In this document: piece after piece, positions 1 through 12,449 of the stretch
How the letters are laid out: the number at the start of each line of letters is the position of its first letter
Numbering within the stretch: position 1 is the stretch's first letter
Source: Meiothermus ruber DSM 1279
GTDB lineage: Bacteria > Deinococcota > Deinococci > Deinococcales > Thermaceae
Reading direction: 5' to 3'
Assembly: GCF_000024425.1 (NCBI RefSeq)
Contig: NC_013946.1
Location: 1,054,001 to 1,118,000, forward strand
DNA: 64,000 nucleotides
Made by a program: the position numbers and the translations under genes
Notes under the pieces: generated by a model
Database searches by the model: none
What the model saw: the letters and a program-made list of their open reading frames with translations, nothing else
Told to the model about the DNA's origin: nothing

Positions 1-359
1 TCCTGACGGGCGTAGCCGAAATAAGGAATCACCGCGTTGATGCGCCCCGCGCTGCTGCGGCGCGCTGCGTCGGCTAGCACCAGAAGTTCCATCAGGTGGT
101 CGTTGACTGGAGGGGCGGTGGACTGCAGCAGATACACGTCGTCGCCGCGGATGCTCTCCAAAAGCCGCACCTGCACCTCGCCGTCGGGGAAGCGTTCTAC
201 GGTGGCCTTGCCGAGCGAGATGCCCAGGGCCCGGGCCACCGCCTCGGCCAAGGGACGGTTGGCGTTGCCGCAAAACAATTTGACCTGCCCACCGTTGGCG
301 TGCCGTATTTCTTCTGCCTGTTCTGATCCCAGCCACTCTGTTATCGATGCGCCCCCCAT
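1..359 (-). CDS. prs: Ribose-phosphate pyrophosphokinase, 5' part only
   Basis: Makes PRPP from ribose 5-phosphate and ATP for nucleotide, histidine and tryptophan synthesis. Only the first 119 codons lie in the window; the gene continues past base 1. Visible family landmarks, read on the minus strand, are [44 protein letters not shown] and the PYFGYARQ segment just before the edge, which is the ATP-binding flag region. The ATG at 359 is preceded by a strong GAGGAGGAG ribosome site. It gives an N-terminal extension of about 25 residues before the usual start of the family, so a shorter form is possible. It lies downstream of the nucleosidase gene but has its own candidate promoter. Confidence 0.93.
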   Translation of the reverse strand, partial: MGGASITEWLGSEQAEEIRHANGGQVKLFCGNANRPLAEAVARALGISLGKATVERFPDGEVQVRLLESIRGDDVYLLQSTAPPVNDHLMELLVLADAARRSSAGRINAVIPYFGYARQ

Positions 360-416
360 GCTGTCTCCTCCTCGAGTACTAGCAAGCCGACCCCATCTGC
401 TCTATCTGGTGTTTTC

Positions 417-444
417 AGTATACCTTGGGTAACTGACCCCAAAA
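417..444 (-). promoter_or_regulatory. Candidate promoter of prs
   Basis: On the minus strand a TATACT -10 box (417-422) lies 16 nt after a weak TTTTGG -35 box (439-444). It would give a leader of roughly 50 nt that carries the GGAGG site of prs. The -35 match is poor, so this is a suggestion only. Confidence 0.4.
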
Positions 445-555
445 CCCTGGCAGCCCCCGGAACTGGCCTTAATCAAAGGCATCCTGGTCAAACCAGCCTG
501 AGAGGAGCATTGCTGCGGGGTCTGACTGCCAGAGCGAGAAGCGCTTGGCCCCTAC

Positions 556-1239
556 CTAACTGCTTAGAACCTGGCTGATTAACTGAGCCAGACGTTCGGA
601 GGCCCTTTCTAAAAAGGTCTCGAATGCGATGGGGGCCTCGCTGCCTGCCTGGTCGGTAATGGCCCGCAGAAGGGCCATGGGCAAGCCCAAGCGTCTGGCT
701 GTCCACAAAGCAGCGGCCCCCTCCATCTCCACGGCATCGGCGGCGAATACCCGGCGCACCTCTTCGGCCTCACCGCGGTGGGCCAGGAAGCGGTCGGCGC
801 TGGCAATTCGCCCTAGTTGAATGGGTAGGCCCATGGCCTGGGCAGTACGCAACACCTTTGAGGTGAGCCCGGCGTCGGCGGGGATGAAGCGCTCACCGGT
901 GGCCAGCTCGCCTGGGGCACGCCCGAAAGCCGTGATGTCCACATCGTACTGCACAGCGTCCTGGGCCAGTATGAGATCCATTGTTTTGAGTGTGGGGTTC
1001 AAAGCCCCAGCAACCCCTACCCAGAAGGCCTGCGCAGGGTTAAATCGAACCTTGGCATAGGCCACCGCGGCGGAGGCGGCCACCTTGCCCACCCCGGTTT
1101 CCACCAGCACCACGGGATAGCGCCCCAGCGATCCTTGGTGAATGATCCAGGGGCCGTCCAAAGTCTCTTTTAGGCTCAATAAGCGGCGCAAAGCCTGGGC
1201 CTCGAGGCCCTCGGCAGCGAACAGGGCAACCATGGGCAT
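556..1239 (-). CDS. mtnN: 5'-methylthioadenosine/S-adenosylhomocysteine nucleosidase
   Basis: Hydrolyses MTA and SAH to adenine plus a thio-ribose; in the cytosol it feeds S-ribosylhomocysteine to LuxS, whose gene is also in this window (6000-6485). The 227-residue length fits the family. Seen in the protein: the N-terminal acidic residue pair around E10-E13, the glycine-rich ETGVGKVAA segment near residue 50, the substrate-binding VEMEGAA near residue 170 and the RAITDQA segment carrying the catalytic Asp near residue 193. The start has no ribosome site, but a TAGTCT box 8 nt upstream suggests a leaderless mRNA. The identity of the subfamily (MTAN rather than another purine phosphorylase-like nucleosidase) is well supported but not absolute. 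Confidence 0.88.
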   Translation of the reverse strand: MPMVALFAAEGLEAQALRRLLSLKETLDGPWIIHQGSLGRYPVVLVETGVGKVAASAAVAYAKVRFNPAQAFWVGVAGALNPTLKTMDLILAQDAVQYDVDITAFGRAPGELATGERFIPADAGLTSKVLRTAQAMGLPIQLGRIASADRFLAHRGEAEEVRRVFAADAVEMEGAAALWTARRLGLPMALLRAITDQAGSEAPIAFETFLERASERLAQLISQVLSS

Positions 1240-1483
1240 ACCAGGCTAGACTAACATTCACCACCGGCCTATGCCAGCGCGCTGAGCCCGCTTGCTGCAT
1301 CACCATAGCCCCCTGTGGGGTTCTAAGATACTTTTTGATCTAAGTATAGAGTTTATTGTGAAATTTGCACCAAAAATGCAGCCAGTGCAGTTATGCCAAG
1401 TAACACGAGGCCCCTATCCGGGGGGTGCTTAATTGGGGTGACTTATGCCAATCTGTACTTAAGACGCATAAACGGAGAGGACT

Positions 1484-4225
<2,742 letters not shown>

Positions 4226-4228
4226 GTT

Positions 4229-4738
4229 ATGCAGATCAGGCGTCTCGAGCCCATCCTGCCCAGAAGATCGGGCCTCACGCTGGTTGAGATACTGGTGGTG
4301 ATGGCTATTCTGGGTGTTTTGCTGGCCATTGCCTCGGTTAATCTCAACGGGGCGCGCCAACGGGCGCTGGTGCGCGAAGCAGCGGCCTCAGTGGCCACAG
4401 CGCTGCTGCAGGCCCGCAGCGAAGCCCAGCGCTACAACAGCAACGTGGTGGTGAGGTTGGAAGTGGACGGCAGCGTGTTTACCATTACCCAGGTTCGCAA
4501 CGGCACACTGGTTAGTCGCACGGTGCGACTGCCCGCTGGAACAGTGGCCTTTGTGCCGGCTGGGGGGCCGAACACCCTAACCTACCGGGCGCCGTTTGGG
4601 GTGCTGGAGGGGGGAGGGGCTGCGTTCTGCTTCAAGCTGGCCAGCCAGAATCCGCCCTGCGACACGACGACAACCTCGATGCCCCGCAGCATTGTGAGTG
4701 TGGTGGGGTTGGTTGGGAAGGTGGTGGTCTTCAATTAG
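4229..4738 (+). CDS. GspH/FimT-like minor pilin
   Basis: Type IV prepilin of 169 residues. The class III signal is plain: basic leader, cut after G15, then LTLVEILVVMAILGVLLAIA with the conserved Glu at mature position 5, followed by the amphipathic helix typical of GspH/FimT pseudopilins. It would be inserted in the inner membrane, cut by PilD and added to the pilus tip complex. It starts 3 nt after the ComZ-like stop codon and is followed by two more prepilins, so the four proteins are probably made and assembled together for pilus priming or DNA uptake. Which Thermus PilA number it corresponds to cannot be told from sequence alone. Confidence 0.85.
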   Translation: MQIRRLEPILPRRSGLTLVEILVVMAILGVLLAIASVNLNGARQRALVREAAASVATALLQARSEAQRYNSNVVVRLEVDGSVFTITQVRNGTLVSRTVRLPAGTVAFVPAGGPNTLTYRAPFGVLEGGGAAFCFKLASQNPPCDTTTTSMPRSIVSVVGLVGKVVVFN

Positions 4739-4757
4739 AGCGGTAGGTAAGCAGCAA

Positions 4758-5195
4758 ATGTGCGTCCCAACCGGGGTGACCCTGGTTGAGTTGCTTATAT
4801 CCATTGTTTTGTTGGGGGCTTTGCTGGCTGCTGTGGCTGGGGCTGTGGCGACCATGTTTGGAGCTACCCGCAGCGCGCAATCGGGCATCAACGCCAACGC
4901 CCAGGCTCGAGAGGTGATGGAAACCCTTAGGGCTCAGTGGACCAACGGTTCAGCGGCCCGGGCGGCTTACGATGCCAACTGTATCAAGATCGCCCTGCCA
5001 GATGGGGCCATCGTTACGGTGGGGGCGGTAAACCCTGCGACCAATACCTATACGCCACAGCCGGTCAACGTTGTACCTCCTGAGGGCATCTGTCCGGCTG
5101 GAGGCTATAACCAGTCGCTCAAACGTATACAGGTGACCATACAGCACAATGGGCGAGCGCTAAGCCATCTAACCCTGGAACTGCCCCGGCCCTAG
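4758..5195 (+). CDS. Type IV minor pilin, PilV-like
   Basis: Prepilin of 145 residues with an unusually short leader: MCVPTG, then the VTLVELLISIVLLGALLAAV helix carrying Glu5. The ATG at 4758 was chosen because it gives a normal prepilin leader; an in-frame ATG at 4698 would add 20 tryptophan-rich residues and overlap the previous gene. Two cysteines further on (in DANCIK and EGICPAG) could pair as in other minor pilins. It lies in the middle of the pilin operon, 19 nt after the GspH-like gene. The PilV label rests on size, position and signal type and is tentative. Confidence 0.82.
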   Translation: MCVPTGVTLVELLISIVLLGALLAAVAGAVATMFGATRSAQSGINANAQAREVMETLRAQWTNGSAARAAYDANCIKIALPDGAIVTVGAVNPATNTYTPQPVNVVPPEGICPAGGYNQSLKRIQVTIQHNGRALSHLTLELPRP

Positions 5196-5204
5196 GAGAA
5201 GCCT

Positions 5205-5990
5205 ATGCGTAAACCTGGGATTACCCTTGTCGAACTGCTGGTGGCCCTGGCCATCCTGGGGGTTTTGATGGCAGCGTTTGCCGGGTTTTTCGTATCCACA
5301 CTGCGTACCACCAGCGACCTGGATCGTCGTAATGAGCTGCTACTGGATGGTCAGATTGCCCACCAATTGCTGGTCTCAAGGCTCCAGGAGGCTTGGTTTG
5401 TATATCCCAGCGGGCAGGCTGTTACCCTTAACGCACCTGCAGCATGGCAAAGCACCAACCCGAGCTCGGGAAGTAATCTCTGGACTGTGGGCAGCAACTT
5501 CGTGGCGGCGGTGCTGCCCCCCTTGCGGGTAGGTTCTGCCTGCAGCCCTGCCAGGCCCGATCAGACCGACGGCTGCTACCGTTTTTTTGCTTACTATCCC
5601 CTCCACCGGGCGGCCTATGTGGCCAATACGGCCAACGACATCCTGGCCCGCTTACCAGCCGAACCGGCCAACGCGGGGGGCTGGGTGCTGATGCAGTACA
5701 CGGCTTTTCTAGAACCCTCGGCGGTGGTATCGGGTAGCACCTCCCCCACGGCGGGGGCCTTGAGTACCATGGGTGGGGCGACGACGGCTTTGGTGGCCGA
5801 TTATCTGACGCCCGGTGGCTCTCTTTTCACTGTGGTGGATGTGGCCGCGGGGCCGCCAGCCATTCGTCAGATAAAGGTAACCCTGCAGCTTAGCCGCACC
5901 GTCCAGGGGCGAACCATTGCCGTGGGTGGGCCCGGCACCTCGCTGAGCTCGACCGTGCAGCCCCGCAACCAGGGGGTCTTGGCGCCGTAG
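5205..5990 (+). CDS. PilW-like minor pilin
   Basis: Prepilin of 261 residues, cut after G5 (MRKPG|ITLVELLVALAILGVLMAAF), with Glu5 present. After the helix comes a long domain with RRNELLLDGQIAHQLLVSRLQEA, the kind of extended helix seen in PilW/PilJ proteins, and a cysteine pair in SACSPARPDQTDGC. Last gene of the operon, 9 nt after the previous stop with a GGAGAAG ribosome site. It converges on luxS with only 9 nt between stop codons. Its likely place is the minor-pilin complex at the pilus tip together with the three preceding gene products. Confidence 0.83.
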   Translation: MRKPGITLVELLVALAILGVLMAAFAGFFVSTLRTTSDLDRRNELLLDGQIAHQLLVSRLQEAWFVYPSGQAVTLNAPAAWQSTNPSSGSNLWTVGSNFVAAVLPPLRVGSACSPARPDQTDGCYRFFAYYPLHRAAYVANTANDILARLPAEPANAGGWVLMQYTAFLEPSAVVSGSTSPTAGALSTMGGATTALVADYLTPGGSLFTVVDVAAGPPAIRQIKVTLQLSRTVQGRTIAVGGPGTSLSSTVQPRNQGVLAP

Positions 5991-5999
5991 GCGCTCTTG

Positions 6000-6485
6000 T
6001 TAGGCCTCCTGGGCGATCTCGATGGTTTCCTGCACATGGAGGTTGCTATGCAGCAGCCGTTCGGCCCAGGCCTTGGCGCTTTGGGGGTCGTGGTCGCGGT
6101 AGTTGCCGCACTCGAGCTCGCTCACCCCTGGCACCGGCTCGGTGTGGTTGACCACGTCCTGTAGTGTAGCCCTAAAAGCCTCCAGCACCTTTTGGGGCCC
6201 CGGCTGGCCCAGCACCACCAGGTAAAAGCCGGTACGGCAGCCCATGGGTGAGATATCCACCACCCCTTCCAGGTGGCTGCGGATATAGGTGGCCAGGAGG
6301 TGCTCGAGGGTGTGGATGGCCCCGGTGCTGAGGGCCTCCTGGTTGGGCTGGGCGAAGCGCAGGTCGTACTTTTCGATCAGGTCGCCTTTGGGGGTTTCCT
6401 TCACCCCGGCCAGCCGCACATACGGAGCCCGGACTTTGGTGTGGTCGAGGCGAAAAGACTCGGGGATCACAAGGGGTTTGGGCAT
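6000..6485 (-). CDS. luxS: S-ribosylhomocysteine lyase
   Basis: Cleaves S-ribosylhomocysteine to homocysteine and DPD, the precursor of autoinducer 2. The 161-residue protein has the whole active site: H58 and H62 in HTLEHL and C126 in ECGNYRDH as metal ligands, E61 as base and C83 in the MGCRTGFY motif. With the nucleosidase at 556-1239 it completes the two-step route from SAH to homocysteine. It follows trkH by 27 nt on the same strand, but a TAAACT box sits 6 nt before its ATG, so it may have its own leaderless transcript. No signalling receptor gene is nearby, so a metabolic role is enough to explain it. Confidence 0.96.
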   Translation of the reverse strand: MPKPLVIPESFRLDHTKVRAPYVRLAGVKETPKGDLIEKYDLRFAQPNQEALSTGAIHTLEHLLATYIRSHLEGVVDISPMGCRTGFYLVVLGQPGPQKVLEAFRATLQDVVNHTEPVPGVSELECGNYRDHDPQSAKAWAERLLHSNLHVQETIEIAQEA

Positions 6486-6512
6486 ACCCCCAGTTTACCG
6501 CCTTGCGGGGCT

Positions 6513-8000
6513 TTAGCCTTTAAGCTTCCGCCACAGCTCTGGGGTCAGCAGCAAGAAGACCGGAATCAGCTCGATGCGCCCCGCCCACATCTGAACAATC
6601 AGGATCAGCTTGGAGAGGGGCTCGAGGCCGGCGTAGCTGCCCATGGGCCCCACCTCGCCCAGCCCCGGCCCGATGTTGCCCACCGCCTGGGCGCTGGCGG
6701 TAAAACCCACCACAAAGTCGTTTTCGAGCAGGGAGATAAGCACCGCGCCCGCCGCTACCAAAGCCGCGTAGAGGGTGATGAAAGCGGCCACCGAGCGCAT
6801 TACGTCCTCTCCCAGGCTTTTGTTGCCCAGGCGCAGGGTCATGACCGCCTGGGGGTGCAGTGAGCGGATCAGTTCCCGTCGCACAATTGCCCCCACCACC
6901 AGCCAGCGAATCACCTTGATGCCACCCGCCCCCGAGCCTGCACAACCCCCCACGAACATGGCCGCCACCAGAATGGCCTGGGCTGCCGGAGCCCACAGCG
7001 CAAAGTCGGCGCTGGCGTAGCCGGTGGTGGTGATGATGGAGGTGACGTTAAAGAAGGCATGGCGGATGGCGTCGCTCCAGGTATAGTTCATGTCCTGGGC
7101 GTGGTGGGTTATCAGAAAGGCGGCCAGTGCTGTGCTAAACACCAGAACAATAAGGGTATAGACCCGCAACTCCACATCCCTCAGGAGCGGGCGGGGGTCG
7201 CGGGTGAAGAAAAGCCGGTACTGCAACACGAACCCCGCGCCCCCCAAGAACATGAACAAGGTACCGAACCACTGGGCCAGTGGGCTGTAGGTCTCGAAGC
7301 TGCGCGGGTTGGGACTAAACCCGGCGGCGGGCAGGGTGGTGAGAGCGTTGCAGATGGCCTCAAAGGCCGGCACCCCGGCGATCCAGTAGCATAGAGCAGC
7401 CGCCAGGGTGAGGCTGGTATACACCTTGAGAATGCTCAGCGCGGCGGTGCGCAAACGGGGGGTAAAGGGTTCTTTCTGGATGCCGGTGCTCTCGGTGATG
7501 AAAAGCTGACGGCCCGCCACGGCCAGATGGGCCAGCAACGCCACCACCAGCACCAGAATCCCCACGCCCCCGAACCACTGCATCAGGCTGCGCCAGAAAA
7601 ACAGGCTGTAGCCGAACTGCTCAAAGTTGGCCAGCACCGTCGCGCCGGTGGTGGTGAACCCGGACATGGCCTCGAACACTGCATCGAGGTAGTTCATGCC
7701 GCCCGCCACCCAGAAGGGAATTGCGCCCAGCAGGGGCACCAGCAGCCAGATCAGGGCGATGGAGAGCAGAGCCTCGGCGCGTCCCGGTTCGTGCCTGGGG
7801 TCGCCCAGGCTACGGAACCACCAGCCCAGCGAAAGCCCCACCGCGGTGCCCAGAAGAAACCCCCAGGGCGACTCGCCCAGCGCCAGCGAGAGCACCTCGA
7901 GCCCCAGCATGACCGCGCCCAGGGCCAGGTAGACCACGCCCAGGAAGTAGTAGGCAAAGCGCAGGTTGGTTATCAGCCAGGGTTTTGTTTTTCTTTTCAT
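6513..8000 (-). CDS. trkH: Trk-type potassium uptake protein, second TrkH copy
   Basis: Integral membrane K+ channel subunit, 495 residues, with the four pseudo-repeats of the TrkH/KtrB fold. Selectivity-filter segments can be seen in order: SGFTTTGATV, AAGFSPNPRS, ITTTGYASAD and VGNIGPGLGE. Long hydrophobic helices fill the rest, and a charged C-terminal stretch (KVIRWLVVGAIVRRELIRSLHPQAV) matches the conserved region before the fourth filter. It lies 12 nt after the stop of a close paralogue and downstream of trkA, so the three form one operon. TrkH must dimerise and be gated by TrkA; the two paralogues could form homo- or heterodimers. Confidence 0.92.
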   Translation of the reverse strand: MKRKTKPWLITNLRFAYYFLGVVYLALGAVMLGLEVLSLALGESPWGFLLGTAVGLSLGWWFRSLGDPRHEPGRAEALLSIALIWLLVPLLGAIPFWVAGGMNYLDAVFEAMSGFTTTGATVLANFEQFGYSLFFWRSLMQWFGGVGILVLVVALLAHLAVAGRQLFITESTGIQKEPFTPRLRTAALSILKVYTSLTLAAALCYWIAGVPAFEAICNALTTLPAAGFSPNPRSFETYSPLAQWFGTLFMFLGGAGFVLQYRLFFTRDPRPLLRDVELRVYTLIVLVFSTALAAFLITHHAQDMNYTWSDAIRHAFFNVTSIITTTGYASADFALWAPAAQAILVAAMFVGGCAGSGAGGIKVIRWLVVGAIVRRELIRSLHPQAVMTLRLGNKSLGEDVMRSVAAFITLYAALVAAGAVLISLLENDFVVGFTASAQAVGNIGPGLGEVGPMGSYAGLEPLSKLILIVQMWAGRIELIPVFLLLTPELWRKLKG

Positions 8001-8012
8001 GGGGTTGGTTCC

Positions 8013-9497
8013 TCAGGCCCTGAGCCGGCGCCAAAGCTCAGGCGTAAATAGCGAAAATACTGCAATAAGCTCGATGCGCCCAGCCCACATCTGGAAGATC
8101 ATCACGGCTTTGGAGATGGGGTGCAGGTCGCCGTAGTGGGCCATGGGCCCCACCGCGCCCAGCCCCGGCCCCACATTCCCAATGGCCGCGGCTGAAGCCG
8201 AAAAAGCCACCACGAAGTCTTCCTCCAGTATCCCCATCACCAGCACCCCCAGGGCAAACAGGCTCACGTACAGGGTGATGAAAGCCGCCACCGAGCGCAT
8301 TACGTCCTCGCCGATGTTCTTGTTGCCTACCCGCAAGGGCAGTACCGCCTGGGGGTGCAGGGCCCGCTGCAGCTCCCGCCGCACCAGGGCCCCTATAATC
8401 AGCCAACGGATGACTTTGATGCTGCCCCCCACGCTGCCGGCGCTACCCCCGATGAACATCAGCATGACCAGCAGGGTTTGGGCCGGGATGACCCACTGGG
8501 CAAAGTCGGCGGAGGCAAAGCCGGTGCCGGTGATGATGGAGGTGGTCTGGAAAAAGGCGTGGCGCAGGGCTGGCTCGAGGTCGTAGTCGTGGCGCGCGTA
8601 GAGCACGGTTGCCATCAGCAGGCCCACCACCAGGACGATCAGGGCGTAGGCCCGGAATTCGGGGTCGCGCAGGAGGGCGGTGTACTCGCGGCCAAAAATG
8701 GCCCGGTACTGCAAGAGCAGGTTCACCCCAGTCAGGAACATCACTCCGGCCGCGATCCACTGGGTGAGCGGGGTGTAGCTTGCAAAACTCTGGGGGTTGG
8801 GGCTGAAGCCGCCGGCAGAGACGCTCGAGAAGGTGTTGGTGATGGCTTCGAACAAAGGCACGCCGGTAACCAGATAGGCGGCTAGGGTGACGAAGGTCAG
8901 CAGCAGATAGACCCGCAGAATGTAGCTGGCGGTTTGGTGGAGTTTGGGGGTGAGCTGCTGTTTTTGTACGCCGGTGGTCTCGGCAAAAAACATCTGCCGC
9001 CCGGCCAGGGCCAGGTGGGGTAGCACCACGATAAACAGCAGCAGAATCCCCATGCCGCCAAACCACTGGCTGAGGCTCCGCCAGAAAAAAAGCCCGTAGC
9101 TGAACTGGTTGAAGTCGGCCAGGATGGTGGCCCCGGTGGTGCTGAAGCCCGAGGTGGCCTCGAACAGCGCATCCAGGTAGCTAAGGCCCCCCGAGATCCA
9201 GAAGGGGATGGCCCCCAGCAGGGGCACCATGATCCAGAGCCCGGCCACCGTCAGCAGGGCCTCGGCCCGGCGGGGCTCGGCCTGGGGGCTGCCCAGCCGG
9301 CGCAGGAGCATCCCCAGTGACAGCCCCAGGCCAGCCCCCACAAAAAATCCTCGGGCGTCCTCACCCAGGAGCGCGTCCACCAGCCCCAGGAGGCCCATCA
9401 CGCCCCCCAGCGCGACGTAGACGGTGCCGGTCATATAGGTGGCGACCGGGATGGGGTTGGCTGCGCGCGCTTTAGCGAACCTGGGCCAGGACTTCAT
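8013..9497 (-). CDS. trkH: Trk-type potassium uptake protein, first TrkH copy
   Basis: Paralogue of the next gene in the operon (494 residues, colinear along its length). Filter segments: SGFSTTGATI, AGGFSPNPQS, ITGTGFASAD and IGNVGPGLGA. The third filter reads TGTG where the neighbour has TTTG, one of the few differences in a conserved site. It overlaps the end of trkA by 26 nt if the ATG at 9497 is used, which suggests translational coupling. The overlap means a slightly later start is also possible. Function: transmembrane K+ uptake gated by nucleotide binding to TrkA. Confidence 0.92.
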   Translation of the reverse strand: MKSWPRFAKARAANPIPVATYMTGTVYVALGGVMGLLGLVDALLGEDARGFFVGAGLGLSLGMLLRRLGSPQAEPRRAEALLTVAGLWIMVPLLGAIPFWISGGLSYLDALFEATSGFSTTGATILADFNQFSYGLFFWRSLSQWFGGMGILLLFIVVLPHLALAGRQMFFAETTGVQKQQLTPKLHQTASYILRVYLLLTFVTLAAYLVTGVPLFEAITNTFSSVSAGGFSPNPQSFASYTPLTQWIAAGVMFLTGVNLLLQYRAIFGREYTALLRDPEFRAYALIVLVVGLLMATVLYARHDYDLEPALRHAFFQTTSIITGTGFASADFAQWVIPAQTLLVMLMFIGGSAGSVGGSIKVIRWLIIGALVRRELQRALHPQAVLPLRVGNKNIGEDVMRSVAAFITLYVSLFALGVLVMGILEEDFVVAFSASAAAIGNVGPGLGAVGPMAHYGDLHPISKAVMIFQMWAGRIELIAVFSLFTPELWRRLRA

Positions 9498-10809
9498 TGG
9501 CTACCTGCCGGTCGGTAAGAACCAGGAGTTTATCGCCACCGGTAACGGCCAGCATGGGGGAGCGCAGGTAGACCCGGGTACCGCGCTCGAGGGCCACCGC
9601 AATGGCCCCCTGGGGGAGCTGGAGCTTATCGAAGGGTGTTTCGCGGAAGTCGGCTGGCAGCTCGAATTCCAGCAGCTCGACCTGGTCTTCGATCAGCGCC
9701 AGATGGTCTACGTTGTCGGGGGCGATCCAGTCCACCACCTCGCGCACCGCCGCGGCGCGGGGGGTGAGGGGGATGTCAATGCCCACGTGCTCGAAGAGGC
9801 GGCGGTTCTCGCCCCGGTTAACCCGGGTGATCACCTTGGCTACCCCAACCTGCTTGGCCAGGAGTGAGACCAGCAGGTTTTTCTCGTCGTTTTCGGTGAC
9901 CGCTACCATCACGTCCACATGGTCGAGGCCTTCGGACTCCAGCAGCTCCAGGTCGGTGCCGTCGCCCTCGAGCACCAGCGCCCCCGGCAGGTGTTCGGCC
10001 AGCCAGGCGCAGCGGTCGGGGTTGTGGTCAATAACGGTGACCTCGAGGCGGTGCTTGAGCAGTTCTTTGGTGACCATGTACCCCACATTGCCGCCCCCCA
10101 CCACCATCACCCGGCGCACCCGTTCGCGCGGAGCGAAGCAGGCCTGGATGGCGTCGAAGCCCTGGGGGGTGGTCATGAAGAAGATGCGATCCTCGGCCTC
10201 GAGGGCGAGCTGGGCAAACTCGGGGTCGGTGGCCGCGATAAAACGGCCCTCGCGCAAAATACCGGCCAGCAGGCTGCCCGGAGGCCAGTCCAGCAGGGCG
10301 AGCTGCTTGCCGATGTAGGGGCCGCCCTCCCGCACCTGGTACTCCACAAAGCGCAACCGGCCACCGGCCAGCACCTCGGTGTCCACCGCCCCAGGGATTC
10401 GGATGACCTCTACAATTTCTTTGGCCAGCGAGCGTTGGGGCCAGAAGACCTGGTCGATGCGGGTGCCCAGAATTTCCACCGTGCGCGGGTCGGTCAGGAT
10501 ATCCACATAGGACTGCTTTCCCACAAAACACAGGGTTTCCTTGGCCCCCAGGCCCTTGGCCAGCATGCAGGCAATCAGGTTGACCTCGTCCCAGTTGGTG
10601 GTGGCGATAAAGGTGTCGCACAGATCTACCTTGGCTTCCCGCAGAATCTCGGGGTCGGTGACGCTCCCAATCACCACCTGCACGTCCAACCCCCCCAGGC
10701 GCTCCTTGGCCTCGGGGTTGGTGTCCACCACCACCAGGTCGTGCTGGGTGTGCAGGGCTTTAGCAATCTGTGAGCCGATCTCGCCGCCGCCGGCAATTAC
10801 GATGTACAT
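9472..10809 (-). CDS. trkA: Trk potassium uptake regulatory protein TrkA
   Basis: Cytoplasmic gating ring protein of the Trk K+ transporter, 445 residues. Two tandem RCK_N/RCK_C halves: the first begins MYIVIAGGGEIGSQIAKAL with the Rossmann GxGxxG signature and an acidic VVVDTNPEA strand end; the second begins near residue 227 with RRVMVVGGGNVGYMVTKEL and VTVIDHNPDR. The double form is typical of Proteobacteria and Thermus-group TrkA rather than of single-RCK KtrA. The start at 10809 was chosen because the Rossmann strand begins there and a GGAG site precedes it; 51 more codons are open upstream but look non-coding. First gene of the trkA-trkH-trkH operon. Confidence 0.93.
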   Translation of the reverse strand: MYIVIAGGGEIGSQIAKALHTQHDLVVVDTNPEAKERLGGLDVQVVIGSVTDPEILREAKVDLCDTFIATTNWDEVNLIACMLAKGLGAKETLCFVGKQSYVDILTDPRTVEILGTRIDQVFWPQRSLAKEIVEVIRIPGAVDTEVLAGGRLRFVEYQVREGGPYIGKQLALLDWPPGSLLAGILREGRFIAATDPEFAQLALEAEDRIFFMTTPQGFDAIQACFAPRERVRRVMVVGGGNVGYMVTKELLKHRLEVTVIDHNPDRCAWLAEHLPGALVLEGDGTDLELLESEGLDHVDVMVAVTENDEKNLLVSLLAKQVGVAKVITRVNRGENRRLFEHVGIDIPLTPRAAAVREVVDWIAPDNVDHLALIEDQVELLEFELPADFRETPFDKLQLPQGAIAVALERGTRVYLRSPMLAVTGGDKLLVLTDRQVANEVLAQVR

Positions 10810-10847
10810 AGCTGGCTCCGTTGGGGTGTAGGGCGAACCTTGGATAT

Positions 10848-10895
10848 ACCCCCCTGCCCAGGGCGTGGGAGGTGCGCATTCCCCGCCCAGGGGGT
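10848..10895 (-). promoter_or_regulatory. GC-rich stem in the trkA leader
   Basis: Between rimO and trkA the bases 10848-10865 and 10884-10895 can pair over two blocks (ACCCCC with GGGGGT-type ends and GGGCG with CGCCC) with an internal bulge. It could be a leader structure or remains of a terminator. It does not resemble the c-di-AMP riboswitch that controls many K+ transporters. Confidence 0.3.
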
Positions 10896-10974
10896 GGACC
10901 AGTACCTCTGATCTTGTAGAAAGTCCAAGCCCAGGCCGACTTGATAAGACTTCATAACCCAAACAGGCACTAGC

Positions 10975-12351
<1,377 letters not shown>

Positions 12352-12449
12352 TTCCTCTCCTGTGCGCCCGATGGCGCGACAACAGTCCCGAGTATAGCAG
12401 GTTTGTGGGGTTTGGGTATGGATCACACAGCTTTGCGCTGGAGCTCGAG

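Noticed and set aside
10810-10974. c-di-AMP (ydaO) riboswitch in the trkA leader
   Set aside because: Leader has a GC stem but lacks the conserved ydaO segments.
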